Origin: Enorma sp964624825
GTDB lineage: Bacteria; Actinomycetota; Coriobacteriia; Coriobacteriales; Coriobacteriaceae
Length of the DNA stretch: 64,000 bases
Reading direction: 5' to 3'
NCBI GenBank assembly: GCA_964624825.1
Contig: CAZUYD010000002.1
Coordinates: forward strand, 45,077 to 109,076
Below are positions 52,063 through 60,988 of the stretch, one piece after another. The notes under the pieces are model-generated. The model was not told where the DNA came from, did not search any database, and saw nothing but the letters and a program-made list of their open reading frames with translations. Position 1 is the first letter of the stretch; each line of letters opens with the position of its first letter. Position numbers and translations under genes: made by a program.

Positions 52063-53671
52063 GAAAATCGATGCACAGTCTATCGCCCACGCGCTAGCCG
52101 ACCGTCTCAATTCGCTTGCCGCGACCGTCGATACTCAGGAGGTATCGCACGTCGACGAGGTGGGAGACGGCATTGCCCGCGTTTCGGGCTTGCGCAACGC
52201 CATGGCTGGCGAGCTCTTAGAATTCAAGAGTTCTGAAACGGGCAACTCGGTCTATGGCCTCGCCCAGAATCTCGACCACGATGAGGTCGGCGCCGTGCTG
52301 TTCGGCGAGGTTGCCGCCATCGCGGAGGGCGACGAGTGCCGCACGACCGGGCGCATTATGGATATCCCCGTCGGCCGCAGTATGCTCGGCCGCGTCGTGA
52401 ACCCGCTCGGGCAGCCCATTGACGGCATGGGCGATATCCGCACCACGCACCGACGCCCCATTGAGTTCAAGGCACCGGGCGTCATCGACCGCACGCCGGT
52501 CTGTGAGCCGCTGCAGACGGGTCTGCTCGCCATCGACGCCATGATCCCCATTGGGCGCGGCCAGCGCGAGCTTATCATCGGCGACCGCAAGACGGGCAAG
52601 ACGGCCATCGCCATCGACGCCATCTTGAACCAGCGAGGCAAGGGCGTCATCTGCATCTATGTCGCCATCGGGCAGAAAGCGTCTACGGTTGCAAATATTC
52701 GCGAGACGCTTTCCAAGCATCACGCGCTCGACTACACGGTTATCGTGTCGGCCACCGCGGCTGATTCCGCTCCGTTGCAATACATCGCGCCTATGGCGGG
52801 CGCGGCCATAGGCGAGTTCTTCATGTATAACGGGCGGGACGGCAAGCCTGCGAGCGCCGAGAACCCGGGCGGCCATGTGCTCGTCATCTACGACGACCTC
52901 TCCAAGCAGGCCGTCGCTTACCGCCAGATGTCGCTGACGCTGCGCCGTCCCCCGGGACGCGAGGCGTATCCTGGTGACATCTTCTACCTGCACTCTCGCT
53001 TGCTCGAGCGCTCCTGTAAGCTTTCTGAGGAGCACGGCTTTGGCTCGATGACGGCGCTGCCGATCATCGAGACGCAGGATGGCGACGTGTCCGCCTATAT
53101 TCCGACGAACGTCATCTCCATTACCGACGGCCAGATCTACCTGCAGAGCGACCTGTTCTTCCAAGGCCAACGCCCGGCAGTCGACGTGGGCATCTCGGTG
53201 AGCCGCGTGGGCGGCTCCGCCCAGACGAAGGCCATGAAGCAGGTTGCGGGCAACCTGCGCTTGGATCTGGCATCCTACCAGGAGCTTCAGGGATTTGCGC
53301 AGTTCGGCTCAGACCTGGATATCGCTACGCAGAAGCAATTGACCCACGGCTCGCGCATGACGGAGCTTTTGAAGCAATCGCGCTTCATGCCCTTCGACGT
53401 GTCTGAGCAGGTGGTTGCGCTCTACGCAGGCAACGAAGGATACTTAGATGATCTGCCCGTCTCGCAGGTGCTCAGCTTCCGTGACGAGCTCCTCGGGAAC
53501 ATGCGCAACTCATATGGTGCGCTGCTCACGCGCCTGCACGACGAGAAGATCGAGGGAGACCTGAAAGATAAGCTCGACCAGGCGCTCAAGGACTTCAAGG
53601 CGCAATATGGCGCACGGCACGCGACAGATGCGGCGCAGGCCGACGATGACGTTGCGGTAGAGGAGCGCTAA
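52055..53671 (+). CDS. atpA: F0F1 ATP synthase subunit alpha
   Basis: 538 residues from the ATG at 52055 (ggaggtgag upstream). VGDGIARVSGLRNAMAGELLEF opens the beta-barrel. The nucleotide-binding motif is GDRKTGKT (176-183), with Lys where most alpha subunits have Gln (GDRQTGKT). ALDYTVIVSATAADSAPLQYIAP, VLVIYDDLSKQAVAYRQMSL and the signature SVSRVGGSAQTKAMKQVAG follow. Alpha carries the non-catalytic nucleotide sites of F1. An ATG at 52028 is a less likely start. The C-terminal 20 residues are acidic. Confidence 0.97.
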   Translation: MSEKIDAQSIAHALADRLNSLAATVDTQEVSHVDEVGDGIARVSGLRNAMAGELLEFKSSETGNSVYGLAQNLDHDEVGAVLFGEVAAIAEGDECRTTGRIMDIPVGRSMLGRVVNPLGQPIDGMGDIRTTHRRPIEFKAPGVIDRTPVCEPLQTGLLAIDAMIPIGRGQRELIIGDRKTGKTAIAIDAILNQRGKGVICIYVAIGQKASTVANIRETLSKHHALDYTVIVSATAADSAPLQYIAPMAGAAIGEFFMYNGRDGKPASAENPGGHVLVIYDDLSKQAVAYRQMSLTLRRPPGREAYPGDIFYLHSRLLERSCKLSEEHGFGSMTALPIIETQDGDVSAYIPTNVISITDGQIYLQSDLFFQGQRPAVDVGISVSRVGGSAQTKAMKQVAGNLRLDLASYQELQGFAQFGSDLDIATQKQLTHGSRMTELLKQSRFMPFDVSEQVVALYAGNEGYLDDLPVSQVLSFRDELLGNMRNSYGALLTRLHDEKIEGDLKDKLDQALKDFKAQYGARHATDAAQADDDVAVEER

Positions 53672-53675
53672 GTTC

Positions 53676-54587
53676 ATGGCGAACCTTCGTGACATCAGGA
53701 AGCGCATCGCGTCGGTTCAGAGCACCGAGCAGATCACCCGCACCATGGAGATGGTCTCGACGGCCAAGATTCGGCGCGCGCTCGATCGTTCGGCGCAATC
53801 CGAGCCGTACAAGGCCGCGATTACCGATGTGATGCTCACGGTGGCACAAGATGCCGAGGTAGCGAGCGATACCCCTATGCTCCGCCGACGAGACGGGATG
53901 CAGCGCGCGCTGGTGATCGCGGTCGCTTCAGACCGTGGCCTCGCGGGCGGTTTCAATGTTTCGGTGTCGCGCACAGCCGAGAAACTCATGCGCTCATGGG
54001 AGCGCGCGGGCGCCCAGGCCGAGATCATAACCTGTGGCCGCAAGGTGAGCGAGTACTTCCGCCATCATCCGCATCTTGCGATGCACTTCGAAGGCGCTTC
54101 AGCCGACCCGAGCTTTGAGGACGCGCGGATGATTTCGAGCTATGTGTGCCGCGCCTATGCGGCCGAGGAGCTCGATCGGGTGGTGCTGGTGTATCATCAC
54201 GCCAAGAACCGCGTCGACCAGGAGCTGCGCGCGGAGACCTTGCTGCCGCTCGATGCCGAAGCCGTCGCTATGGCGCACGGTCCGCGCAAGAACGAGGACG
54301 AAGGGCCGCGTCGCGTCTCATCCTCGTTCAGGTTTGTGCCATCGGCCGACCATGTGTTGTCCGAGCTTGTGCCGAGCTACATCCTGACCGTCATCTACCA
54401 GGCGCTCATCGACTCCGCCGCCGCGGAGCAGGGTGCGCGCCGCAAGGCCATGCATTCGGCCACTGAGAACGCTTCGGCCATCGTGGCAACCTTGAAGCGC
54501 ACCTATAACCGGGTGCGCCAGGCGTCCATCACCACCGAGATCAACGAGATCGTGAGCGGTGCCTCAGCATTGGAGGAACAGCAATGA
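53676..54587 (+). CDS. atpG: F0F1 ATP synthase subunit gamma
   Basis: 303 residues. NLRDIRKRIASVQSTEQITRTMEMVSTAKIRRA is the N-terminal coiled-coil shaft and ASITTEINEIVSGASALE the C-terminal one. VAVASDRGLAGGFNVSV is the Rossmann-like core. Gamma is the rotating shaft that couples ion flow to catalysis. The segment GPRKNEDEGPRRVSSSFRFVPSADHVLSELVPSYI contains an insertion relative to shorter gamma subunits. It starts four bases after atpA and overlaps atpD by four (ATGA). Confidence 0.96.
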   Translation: MANLRDIRKRIASVQSTEQITRTMEMVSTAKIRRALDRSAQSEPYKAAITDVMLTVAQDAEVASDTPMLRRRDGMQRALVIAVASDRGLAGGFNVSVSRTAEKLMRSWERAGAQAEIITCGRKVSEYFRHHPHLAMHFEGASADPSFEDARMISSYVCRAYAAEELDRVVLVYHHAKNRVDQELRAETLLPLDAEAVAMAHGPRKNEDEGPRRVSSSFRFVPSADHVLSELVPSYILTVIYQALIDSAAAEQGARRKAMHSATENASAIVATLKRTYNRVRQASITTEINEIVSGASALEEQQ

Positions 54588-56041
54588 TAGATACCAGCGT
54601 GAGATCGGCGATCGAGGAGGCCGGTCGCGTACGTTCCGCCGGCGAGGGACGCATCGTGCGCATCATCGGCGCCGTCGTGGATGTTCAGTTTCCCCATCAG
54701 GTGCCGGGCATCTATAACGCGCTTACCGTTGAGGGCGACACCCCGGTGGGTCACGTGAGCACCATCCTCGAGGTCGAGAGCCAGCTTCCGGGTGGTATCG
54801 CCCGCTGTGTGGCCATGACCTCCACAGACGGGCTCCAGCGTGGCCTTTCGGTAGTCGACACGGGCGAGCCCATGAAGATGCCGGTCGGCCCCGAGACCCT
54901 CGGGCGCGTGTGGAACGTGTTGGGCGAGCCGGTTGACGGCAAGCCCATGCCCCAGGTCGAGGGGTATTATCCCATCCACCATCCCGCGCCCAATTTCGAA
55001 GAGCTGACAACCCAGACCGAGATTTTCGAAACCGGCATCAAAGCGGTCGATTTGCTCGAGCCCTACATTCGCGGCGGCAAGACCGGTCTGTTCGGTGGCG
55101 CCGGCGTGGGCAAGACCGTGCTCATCCAGGAGCTCATCAACAATCTGGCGCAGGAGCACAACGGCACGTCGGTCTTCACAGGCGTCGGTGAGCGCACGCG
55201 CGAGGGCACCGACCTCTACCTTGAGATGACCGAATCGGGCGTAATCGAGAAGACCTGCTTGGTCTACGGCCAGATGAACGAGCCTCCGGGAGCGCGCCTG
55301 CGCGTGGGCCTGGCCGGCCTCACCGCTGCCGAGTACTTCCGCGATCAGGGGCAGGACGTGCTGTTGTTCATCGACAACATCTTCCGGTTCTCGCAAGCGG
55401 GCTCCGAGGTTTCGGCGTTGCTCGGCCGCATGCCGTCCGCGGTGGGCTATCAGCCGACGCTCGCGACCGAGATGGGCGACCTGCAGGAGCGCATCACCTC
55501 GACCAAGACCGGCTCGATCACGTCGGTGCAGGCGGTCTATGTTCCGGCTGACGACCTGACCGACCCCGCGCCGGCTACCACCTTCACCCACCTTGACGCC
55601 CAGACGGTGCTTTCGCGATCCATCGCGGCGTTGGGGCTGTACCCGGCGATTGACCCGCTCGCGTCGTCTTCCGACGCGCTCGATCCGAGCGTTGTGGGCG
55701 AGGAGCACTATCGTGTGGCCGTGAAGGTGCAAGAGATTCTCCAGGAATACTCCGACCTGCAAGACATCATCGCCATCTTGGGCATGGACGAGCTCTCTGA
55801 GGAGCAGCGCCTTACGGTCGACCGCGCGCGCAAGCTGCAGCAGTTCCTCTCGCAGTCCTTCCATGTAGCCGAGAAGTTCACGGGCAACCCCGGCGTCTAC
55901 ATTCGCGTCGAAGACACGGTGCGCTCGTTTGCCGCGATCGTGGACGGCGCGTGCGACGATCTTCCCGAGCAAGCGTTCCGCTATGCCGGTACCATCGACG
56001 ATGTGCGCGAGCGCGCGGCCAAGATGAAGGCGAGCGAGTAG
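54584..56041 (+). CDS. atpD: F0F1 ATP synthase subunit beta
   Basis: 485 residues. The catalytic P-loop GGAGVGKT (171-178), the catalytic Glu in GERTREGTDLY, LLFIDNIFRFSQAGSEVSALLGRMPSAVGYQPTLATEMG and the DELSEEQRLTV (DELSEED-type) lever are all intact. The N-terminus is extended by about 20 residues (MIDTSVRSAIEEAGRVRSAG) compared with typical beta subunits. Beta carries the three catalytic sites of F1. Confidence 0.98.
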   Translation: MIDTSVRSAIEEAGRVRSAGEGRIVRIIGAVVDVQFPHQVPGIYNALTVEGDTPVGHVSTILEVESQLPGGIARCVAMTSTDGLQRGLSVVDTGEPMKMPVGPETLGRVWNVLGEPVDGKPMPQVEGYYPIHHPAPNFEELTTQTEIFETGIKAVDLLEPYIRGGKTGLFGGAGVGKTVLIQELINNLAQEHNGTSVFTGVGERTREGTDLYLEMTESGVIEKTCLVYGQMNEPPGARLRVGLAGLTAAEYFRDQGQDVLLFIDNIFRFSQAGSEVSALLGRMPSAVGYQPTLATEMGDLQERITSTKTGSITSVQAVYVPADDLTDPAPATTFTHLDAQTVLSRSIAALGLYPAIDPLASSSDALDPSVVGEEHYRVAVKVQEILQEYSDLQDIIAILGMDELSEEQRLTVDRARKLQQFLSQSFHVAEKFTGNPGVYIRVEDTVRSFAAIVDGACDDLPEQAFRYAGTIDDVRERAAKMKASE

Positions 56042-56043
56042 CC

Positions 56044-56436
56044 ATGCACGTCCGTATCGTGTGCCCTGAGCATAGCGCGTACGAGGGTGAGGCGGCGTTT
56101 GTGGCGCTGCCGATGGCCGATGGCGAGCTGGGCGTGCTGCCGCGCCACGCAAGCGAGATCTGCACCATCGAACCCGGATACGTGCGCGTGTGCGACGAGC
56201 GGATGGGCGAGGTGAGCCGCACGTTCGCCGTCGGCGGCGGGTATGTGCAAATAACGGGCGAAGCCGTCGTCGTGCTTGCCGATCGCGCCGAAGCCATGGC
56301 CGATGTGAACCGGGATGAAGTTCAACTTCAACTTAAAGGTTTTGAAGAACAGTTGAGCAATTCGTCTCAAGACGATGCACGCCGCGCCTTTCTCTATAAT
56401 GAGATCGCATGGTGCAAGCTTTTGCTGAAGCAGTAG
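56044..56436 (+). CDS. atpC: F0F1 ATP synthase subunit epsilon
   Basis: 130 residues starting two bases after atpD. VRIVCPEHSAYEGEAAFVALPMADGELGVLPRHA is the N-terminal beta-sandwich, FAVGGGYVQITGEAVVVLADRAE its end, and a C-terminal helical hairpin follows. Epsilon links gamma to the c-ring and can inhibit hydrolysis. It is the last gene of the operon before the terminator at 56469. Confidence 0.95.
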   Translation: MHVRIVCPEHSAYEGEAAFVALPMADGELGVLPRHASEICTIEPGYVRVCDERMGEVSRTFAVGGGYVQITGEAVVVLADRAEAMADVNRDEVQLQLKGFEEQLSNSSQDDARRAFLYNEIAWCKLLLKQ

Positions 56437-56468
56437 AAGCGATCATCACGGGCGATATTAACGGTATC

Positions 56469-56504
56469 ATGCCTGGAACGGTTCGCCGTTCCGGGCATAG
56501 TTTA
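56469..56504 (+). terminator. Terminator between atpC and murA
   Basis: Stem atgcctggaacgg (56469-56481) with ccgttccgggcat (56486-56498), one G-U pair, capped by a UUCG tetraloop and followed by agttta. The U-tract is short, so readthrough into murA is possible. Confidence 0.75.
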
Positions 56505-56519
56505 TGAAAGGGCGAGCGC

Positions 56520-57803
56520 GTGAACATCATTCGCGTTCATGGGGGGCATGCCATCGAAGGCGGCGTGCACGTCGCGGGAGCGAAGAACTCCGCTCTAAAG
56601 CTTATGGCTGCGACCCTGCTCGCCCCCGGTTCCACAACGCTCACGAACGTCCCCAATATCTCTGACGTGCACGTGATGGGCAAGGTGCTCAAGGGCCTCG
56701 GTGCGAGCATAGACGTTGTCGACGAGCACACGCTGGTCATCGATACCTCGGCGGTCGACATGTGGGAGGCTCCCTACGAGCTCGTCGTCAAGATGCGCGC
56801 CTCGACGGCGGTGATGGGGCCGTTGCTTGGCCGGTTTGGTCGGGCGAAGATCGCAATGCCCGGCGGCTGCAACCTGGGCGCGCGCAAGATCGACATGCAC
56901 ATCCTGGGGCTTGAAGCGCTTGGCGTGCAATTCGACACCGATCATGGCTACATTTACGCCAGCGCCCCAGAGGGGCTGACGGGCACGTCGGTAGTGCTTG
57001 AATTTGCGAGTGTTGGCGCCACGGAGAACCTCATCATGGCTGCGGTGCGCGCGCGGGGCACCACGGTGATCGACAATGCCGCTCGCGAACCCGAGATCGT
57101 CGACCTTGCGTGCATGTTGAACGAGATGGGCGCGAAGGTGAGCGGCGCCGGGACGCCGGTGGTGACTATCGAGGGCGTCGATGAGCTGCATCCGGTGGAG
57201 CACCGCGTGATCGGCGATCGCATCGAGGCGGGTACCTTTATCGTCGCGGGGGCACTTGTCGCCGGTGACGCGGGGGTTGATGTCTTGGGTTTCAGCCCGC
57301 AGCATTTGGGCATGGTGCTCAAGAAGCTCGAGCTTATGGGCGTGCGCTGCGAGCGCATCGAGGGCGGTGTCCGCGTATGGCGCAGCGAGCGCCTCAAGCC
57401 GGTCGACATCCAGACGCTGCCGTTCCCGGGTTTTCCTACCGATATGCAGGCGCAGGTGATGGTGCTTTCCGCTCTGGCCGATGGCGGGTCGGTCATCACC
57501 GAGAACATATTTGAAAATCGCTTCATGTTCGCATCCGAGCTGGTGCGCATGGGTGCAAATATTCGCATTGAAAGCCACCATGCCATCATCCATGGCGTCG
57601 AGCGCCTGTCGGGCGCGCAGGTTGTCTCGCCCGATCTGCGCGGCGGCGCTGCGCTCGTGGTAGCCGGTCTCGTTGCCGACGACATAACCGAGGTATCCGC
57701 GATCCATCATATCGACCGCGGATACGAGCGATTTGTAGATAAGCTGTCAGGTTTGGGCGCGCGTGTAGAGCGCGTATCGATACCTGACCCCATTGAAGAT
57801 TAG
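56520..57803 (+). CDS. murA: UDP-N-acetylglucosamine 1-carboxyvinyltransferase
   Basis: 427 residues from a GTG. GGHAIEGGVHVAGAKNSALKLMAATLL is the substrate-binding N-terminus, and the fosfomycin-target Cys117 is present in MPGGCNLGARKIDMH. LEFASVGATENLIMAAV, GDRIEAGTFIVAGAL, PFPGFPTDMQAQ and LRGGAALVVAGL follow. MurA transfers enolpyruvate to UDP-GlcNAc, the first step of peptidoglycan synthesis. With Cys present, fosfomycin sensitivity of the enzyme is expected. It is followed by the LCP gene after 12 bp; murA directly behind the atp operon is common in Actinobacteria and Firmicutes. Confidence 0.96.
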   Translation: MNIIRVHGGHAIEGGVHVAGAKNSALKLMAATLLAPGSTTLTNVPNISDVHVMGKVLKGLGASIDVVDEHTLVIDTSAVDMWEAPYELVVKMRASTAVMGPLLGRFGRAKIAMPGGCNLGARKIDMHILGLEALGVQFDTDHGYIYASAPEGLTGTSVVLEFASVGATENLIMAAVRARGTTVIDNAAREPEIVDLACMLNEMGAKVSGAGTPVVTIEGVDELHPVEHRVIGDRIEAGTFIVAGALVAGDAGVDVLGFSPQHLGMVLKKLELMGVRCERIEGGVRVWRSERLKPVDIQTLPFPGFPTDMQAQVMVLSALADGGSVITENIFENRFMFASELVRMGANIRIESHHAIIHGVERLSGAQVVSPDLRGGAALVVAGLVADDITEVSAIHHIDRGYERFVDKLSGLGARVERVSIPDPIED

Positions 57804-57815
57804 GCTGGGACACAT

Positions 57816-59024
57816 ATGGGCCTCCGTCGAAAAAAAGCTGTTCAGCAGTCCTCTCGCACATCATCGAACACCGCGAACCGCATCTATAGTCGCGAAAACG
57901 TGGGGCGCTACTCCGAGCGCGCCCGCTCGCGCCGCCGCGGTAAGATCATTCGGCGCAGTATTCTGTGTGCGGTGCTCGTGCTGTTCTTGAGCGCGGGCAC
58001 GGCGGCTGCGCTCTGGTTCAACAGCGTCGTGTCGCGCCTGAACAATTCCAGCGTCATCGACGACGACCTGCGCGCGGTGCTCTCCGACGCCGATGTGACG
58101 ACCGAGCCGTTCTACATGCTGCTGCTGGGTACCGATGGTCGGCCCGGCGAGGAGAACTACCGCGCCGACACCATCATCCTGGCGCGCATTGACCCAACCG
58201 AGAAGCAGGTAACGCTCATCTCGATCCCGCGCGACACCATGATCACCTATAACGGCGAGACCATGAAGATCAATGCCGCCCACACCTACGATGGCGCCGC
58301 CGGCATGGTCACCGCGGTCGAGGAGCTGTGCGGCATCGATATCGCGCATTATGCCGAGATCAGCTTCGACGGATTGGTCGAGCTGGTCGATGCGCTGGGC
58401 GGCGTCGAAGTCTACGTGCCCGACCGGGTGGATGACTCTAAGGCTGGTGACGTGGTGATCGAGACCGGCCTGCAGACGCTCGACGGCGAAGCCGCCTTGA
58501 CGTTCTGCCGCTCGCGCGCATATGTCGATGGCGACTATACCCGTATGCGGCACCAGCGCATCTTCGTTGCCGCGCTTGCGAACACCATTCTGAACGAGAT
58601 GGATGCAACGGATCTTCCGTCCGTCATCGAGAGCGTTGCCGATATGGTGGCGACAGACCTCTCCGTGAGCGACATCCTATCGCTTGCAAATGCGATGCGC
58701 GGCTTGGACACCGATGAGATCTGGACGGCGAACATCCCGTCGCACGCCGATGAGACCACCTACGTTGACGGCGTGAGCTATGTCTTTGTATACGAGGACC
58801 AGCTTGCAGAGATGATGGAGCGCGTCGATGCGGGAGAGGATCCCGAGGGCACCCAGACGGGTTTGGGCCTTGAGAGCGGCAGCTCGACGACCATCGGCGA
58901 CCTGACGAGCAACGACTCGACATCGTGGTCGAACGGCACGGCTGTCACAAGCGGCAGCAGTTCCTCGAGCGACAGCGACAGCGACGATGATAGCGATGCC
59001 GATGATGATGATGACGACACCTAA
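57816..59024 (+). CDS. LytR-CpsA-Psr (LCP) family protein
   Basis: 402 residues. A basic N-terminus and one signal-anchor helix (SILCAVLVLFLSAGTAAALWF, about 48-68) precede the external LCP domain: LLLGTDGRPGEENYRADTIILARIDP, LISIPRDTMI, INAAHTYDGAAGMVTAVEEL, ISFDGLVELVDALGGVEVYVP, and the catalytic-type Arg motif TFCRSRAYVDGDYTRMRHQRIF. LCP enzymes attach teichoic-acid-like or capsular glycans to peptidoglycan. The last 50 residues are a Ser/Asp repeat tail. Co-location with murA fits a cell-wall assembly role. Confidence 0.93.
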   Translation: MGLRRKKAVQQSSRTSSNTANRIYSRENVGRYSERARSRRRGKIIRRSILCAVLVLFLSAGTAAALWFNSVVSRLNNSSVIDDDLRAVLSDADVTTEPFYMLLLGTDGRPGEENYRADTIILARIDPTEKQVTLISIPRDTMITYNGETMKINAAHTYDGAAGMVTAVEELCGIDIAHYAEISFDGLVELVDALGGVEVYVPDRVDDSKAGDVVIETGLQTLDGEAALTFCRSRAYVDGDYTRMRHQRIFVAALANTILNEMDATDLPSVIESVADMVATDLSVSDILSLANAMRGLDTDEIWTANIPSHADETTYVDGVSYVFVYEDQLAEMMERVDAGEDPEGTQTGLGLESGSSTTIGDLTSNDSTSWSNGTAVTSGSSSSSDSDSDDDSDADDDDDDT

Positions 59025-59027
59025 GGC

Positions 59028-59056
59028 GGCAACCTAGCACTCGGTGCTAGGTTGCC
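59028..59056. terminator. Bidirectional hairpin between LCP and pepT genes
   Basis: A perfect 13-bp stem ggcaacctagcac (59028-59040) with gtgctaggttgcc (59044-59056), loop tcg, lies between convergent genes. No strong T-run on either strand. Confidence 0.75.
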
Positions 59057-59074
59057 ATCCCGTCATGGGTGTTC

Positions 59075-60325
59075 TCAGGCGAATCGTTTCACCAGCTCCT
59101 CAAGCACATCGACCATCTTGACGAGCGACGAGACGGGGATGAACTCATTGACCCCGTGGAACGCGTAACCGCCGGTTGAGAGGTTTGGGCAGGGAAGTCC
59201 GCGGAACGAGAGCTGTGCACCGTCGGTGCCGCCGCGGATGGGACGCACGTGCGGCTCAACGCCTGCTGCGACAAATGCTTCTTGAGCGATATCGATAAGC
59301 TCGGGATGCTCCGAGACGACTTCGGCCATGTTGCGGTATTCCTGCGTGACCTCGATCGCCACGCGATCTTTGCCAAACCCGGCGTTGAGGAAATCTTTCG
59401 CGCGTTCCATAAGGGCGATTTTCTCATCGAATCTGTCTCGGTCGTGGTCGCGGATGATATAGCGCGCACAGGCATGCTCGCACGTTGCCGAAACGCCCAA
59501 TAGATGGATGAACCCCTCGTACCCCTCAGTATGCTCGGGGCGCATGTGCACAGGGAGCATGGCGTGGAATTCCGCGAACAGGTTCGAGGCGTTGACCATG
59601 CGGTTTTTCGCATCGCCCGGATGAATGGAATACCCGCGGAAGGTCACGCAGGCTTCGGCTGCGTTGAAGCACTCCCATTCAAGCTCACCCAAAGGGCCGC
59701 CGTCGACGGTGTAGGCATAGGCGCACCCAAACTGCTCGACATTGAGCAGGGCGGCGCCGTGGCCAATCTCCTCATCGGGGCAGAAGCAGATCCCCAGCGC
59801 GGGATGCGGCAGCTCGGGATGCTCTGCCAGGCGCGCGACAAGCGCCATGATCTCCGCCACGCCGGCCTTATCGTCGGCGCCGAGCAGGGTGGTCCCATCA
59901 GTGCACACCAGGTCTTCCCCCGTCAGGTCCCTCAGCGCGGGAAGCGTATCGGGGCTTATGGACACCGGCGAGCCATCAACGACGCCGCAGACGAGCTCTC
60001 CGCCTTCATACCGCACGATATGCGGTGCAACGCCGAAGCCCGAGACCACCTCGGTCGTATCCAGATGGGCGATAAGGCCGAGCGCGGGACGATTCTCTGC
60101 TCCCGGGCTCGCGGGGACGCGCGCGATAACATACGCGTTGTCTGTAACGTCAACGGTGTTTACGCCCAGCGCGCGGAGCTCGTCTGCGAGCAGGTTGGCG
60201 AGGTCGAACTGGATCTCGCTCGAGGGGACTTGGTCAGCATGCTCATCGCTCGATTGCGTGTCGACGCGTACATAGCGCAAAAAGCGGTCGAGCACATCGG
60301 GGGTTTCAGTCGCGTTCTCTTCCAT
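59075..60325 (-). CDS. pepT: Peptidase T (tripeptide aminopeptidase)
   Basis: 416 residues, M20 zinc peptidase family. FLRYVRVDTQSS opens the protein. GLIAHLDTTEVVSGFGVAP supplies the first His/Asp ligands, LLGADDKAGVAEIMAL the bridging Asp, ICFCPDEEIGHGA the catalytic Glu pair, YTVDGGPLGELE the next Asp, and RGGTDGAQLSFRGLPCPNLSTGGYAFHGVNEF the final His. It releases N-terminal residues from tripeptides. The ATG at 60325 follows aggag; the codon at 60349 is less likely. It is divergent from the DtxR/MntR-type regulator. Confidence 0.95.
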   Translation of the reverse strand: MEENATETPDVLDRFLRYVRVDTQSSDEHADQVPSSEIQFDLANLLADELRALGVNTVDVTDNAYVIARVPASPGAENRPALGLIAHLDTTEVVSGFGVAPHIVRYEGGELVCGVVDGSPVSISPDTLPALRDLTGEDLVCTDGTTLLGADDKAGVAEIMALVARLAEHPELPHPALGICFCPDEEIGHGAALLNVEQFGCAYAYTVDGGPLGELEWECFNAAEACVTFRGYSIHPGDAKNRMVNASNLFAEFHAMLPVHMRPEHTEGYEGFIHLLGVSATCEHACARYIIRDHDRDRFDEKIALMERAKDFLNAGFGKDRVAIEVTQEYRNMAEVVSEHPELIDIAQEAFVAAGVEPHVRPIRGGTDGAQLSFRGLPCPNLSTGGYAFHGVNEFIPVSSLVKMVDVLEELVKRFA

Positions 60326-60500
60326 GGGCTCTCCTATCTGTGATCGCATCTGTGGGCAACGTTCGGCAGTCTTGAACGGGCTTGCCTCTGCCTACCTCTA
60401 TCATGCCGCACGCCCGTCCTCTGAGTGTGGGGAATAGGCCGAAATTTACGCCGCGAGCAGGTCTATGTGGTCTTGCTGGGGAAAGACGCACATGGCTAAC

Positions 60501-60513
60501 TTTTAAGGTAAAA
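60501..60513 (+). promoter_or_regulatory. Operator-like 13-bp palindrome overlapping a -10 box
   Basis: TTTTA-AGG-TAAAA (60501-60513) is a perfect inverted repeat containing TAAAAT at 60509-60514, about 35 bp before the regulator ATG. The 222-bp divergent spacer with pepT holds it, so the encoded metalloregulator may bind here and control itself. This is inference from position. Confidence 0.4.
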
Positions 60514-60547
60514 TCTGCATTAGCATACGAAAGATGGGAGCCTTCGC

Positions 60548-60970
60548 ATGGACACCACCGAGCGCTCGCGTGAGCTGCATCTGACGACGGCAAACGAGGA
60601 TTACCTTGAGTGTTTGGTACGCCTCGAGCAAGAAGAGGGCGCCCATGACGGCGTGCGTTCCGTGGACGTTGCGAAGCAGCTTGATGTCTCGAAGGCGTCG
60701 GTCAACAAGGCGGTTTCGGCGCTTAAGGCGCAGGGGCTGGTCGAGCAGTCCCACTACGGGAAGATCATGCTTACGCCGCAGGGGCGCGAGGTCGGTATCG
60801 CGGTATGGTATCGCCATCGCTTAATTCGCACGTTTCTGGTGCAAGAGCTTGGTGTCGAGTACGAGCATGCCGATGCCGAGGCATGCATGATGGAGCATGC
60901 GCTTTCCGAGGACACGATGGCGCGGTGGCTTACCTATCTAGAGCGCCAAGGGATCGTCATCCAAGAATAA
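60548..60970 (+). CDS. DtxR/MntR-family metal-dependent transcriptional regulator
   Basis: 140 residues, the short MntR form without the C-terminal SH3-like domain. LTTANEDYLECLVRLEQEEG begins the N-terminal winged helix, with recognition helix segment VDVAKQLDVSKASVNKAVSALKAQGLVE. The dimerisation half carries the metal ligands in ACMMEHALSEDTMARW (Cys-x-x-Glu-His as in DtxR). Such proteins repress metal-uptake genes when Fe2+ or Mn2+ is plentiful. No metal transporter is adjacent. The ATG follows gggag. The next gene starts 18 bp downstream. Confidence 0.88.
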   Translation: MDTTERSRELHLTTANEDYLECLVRLEQEEGAHDGVRSVDVAKQLDVSKASVNKAVSALKAQGLVEQSHYGKIMLTPQGREVGIAVWYRHRLIRTFLVQELGVEYEHADAEACMMEHALSEDTMARWLTYLERQGIVIQE

Positions 60971-60988
60971 CCAAGGCGGGCACACGTC

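Noticed and set aside
54503..56152. 549-codon minus-strand open frame antisense to atpD
   Set aside because: Composition is an antisense shadow of a highly conserved gene; no ribosome-binding site or recognisable motif.
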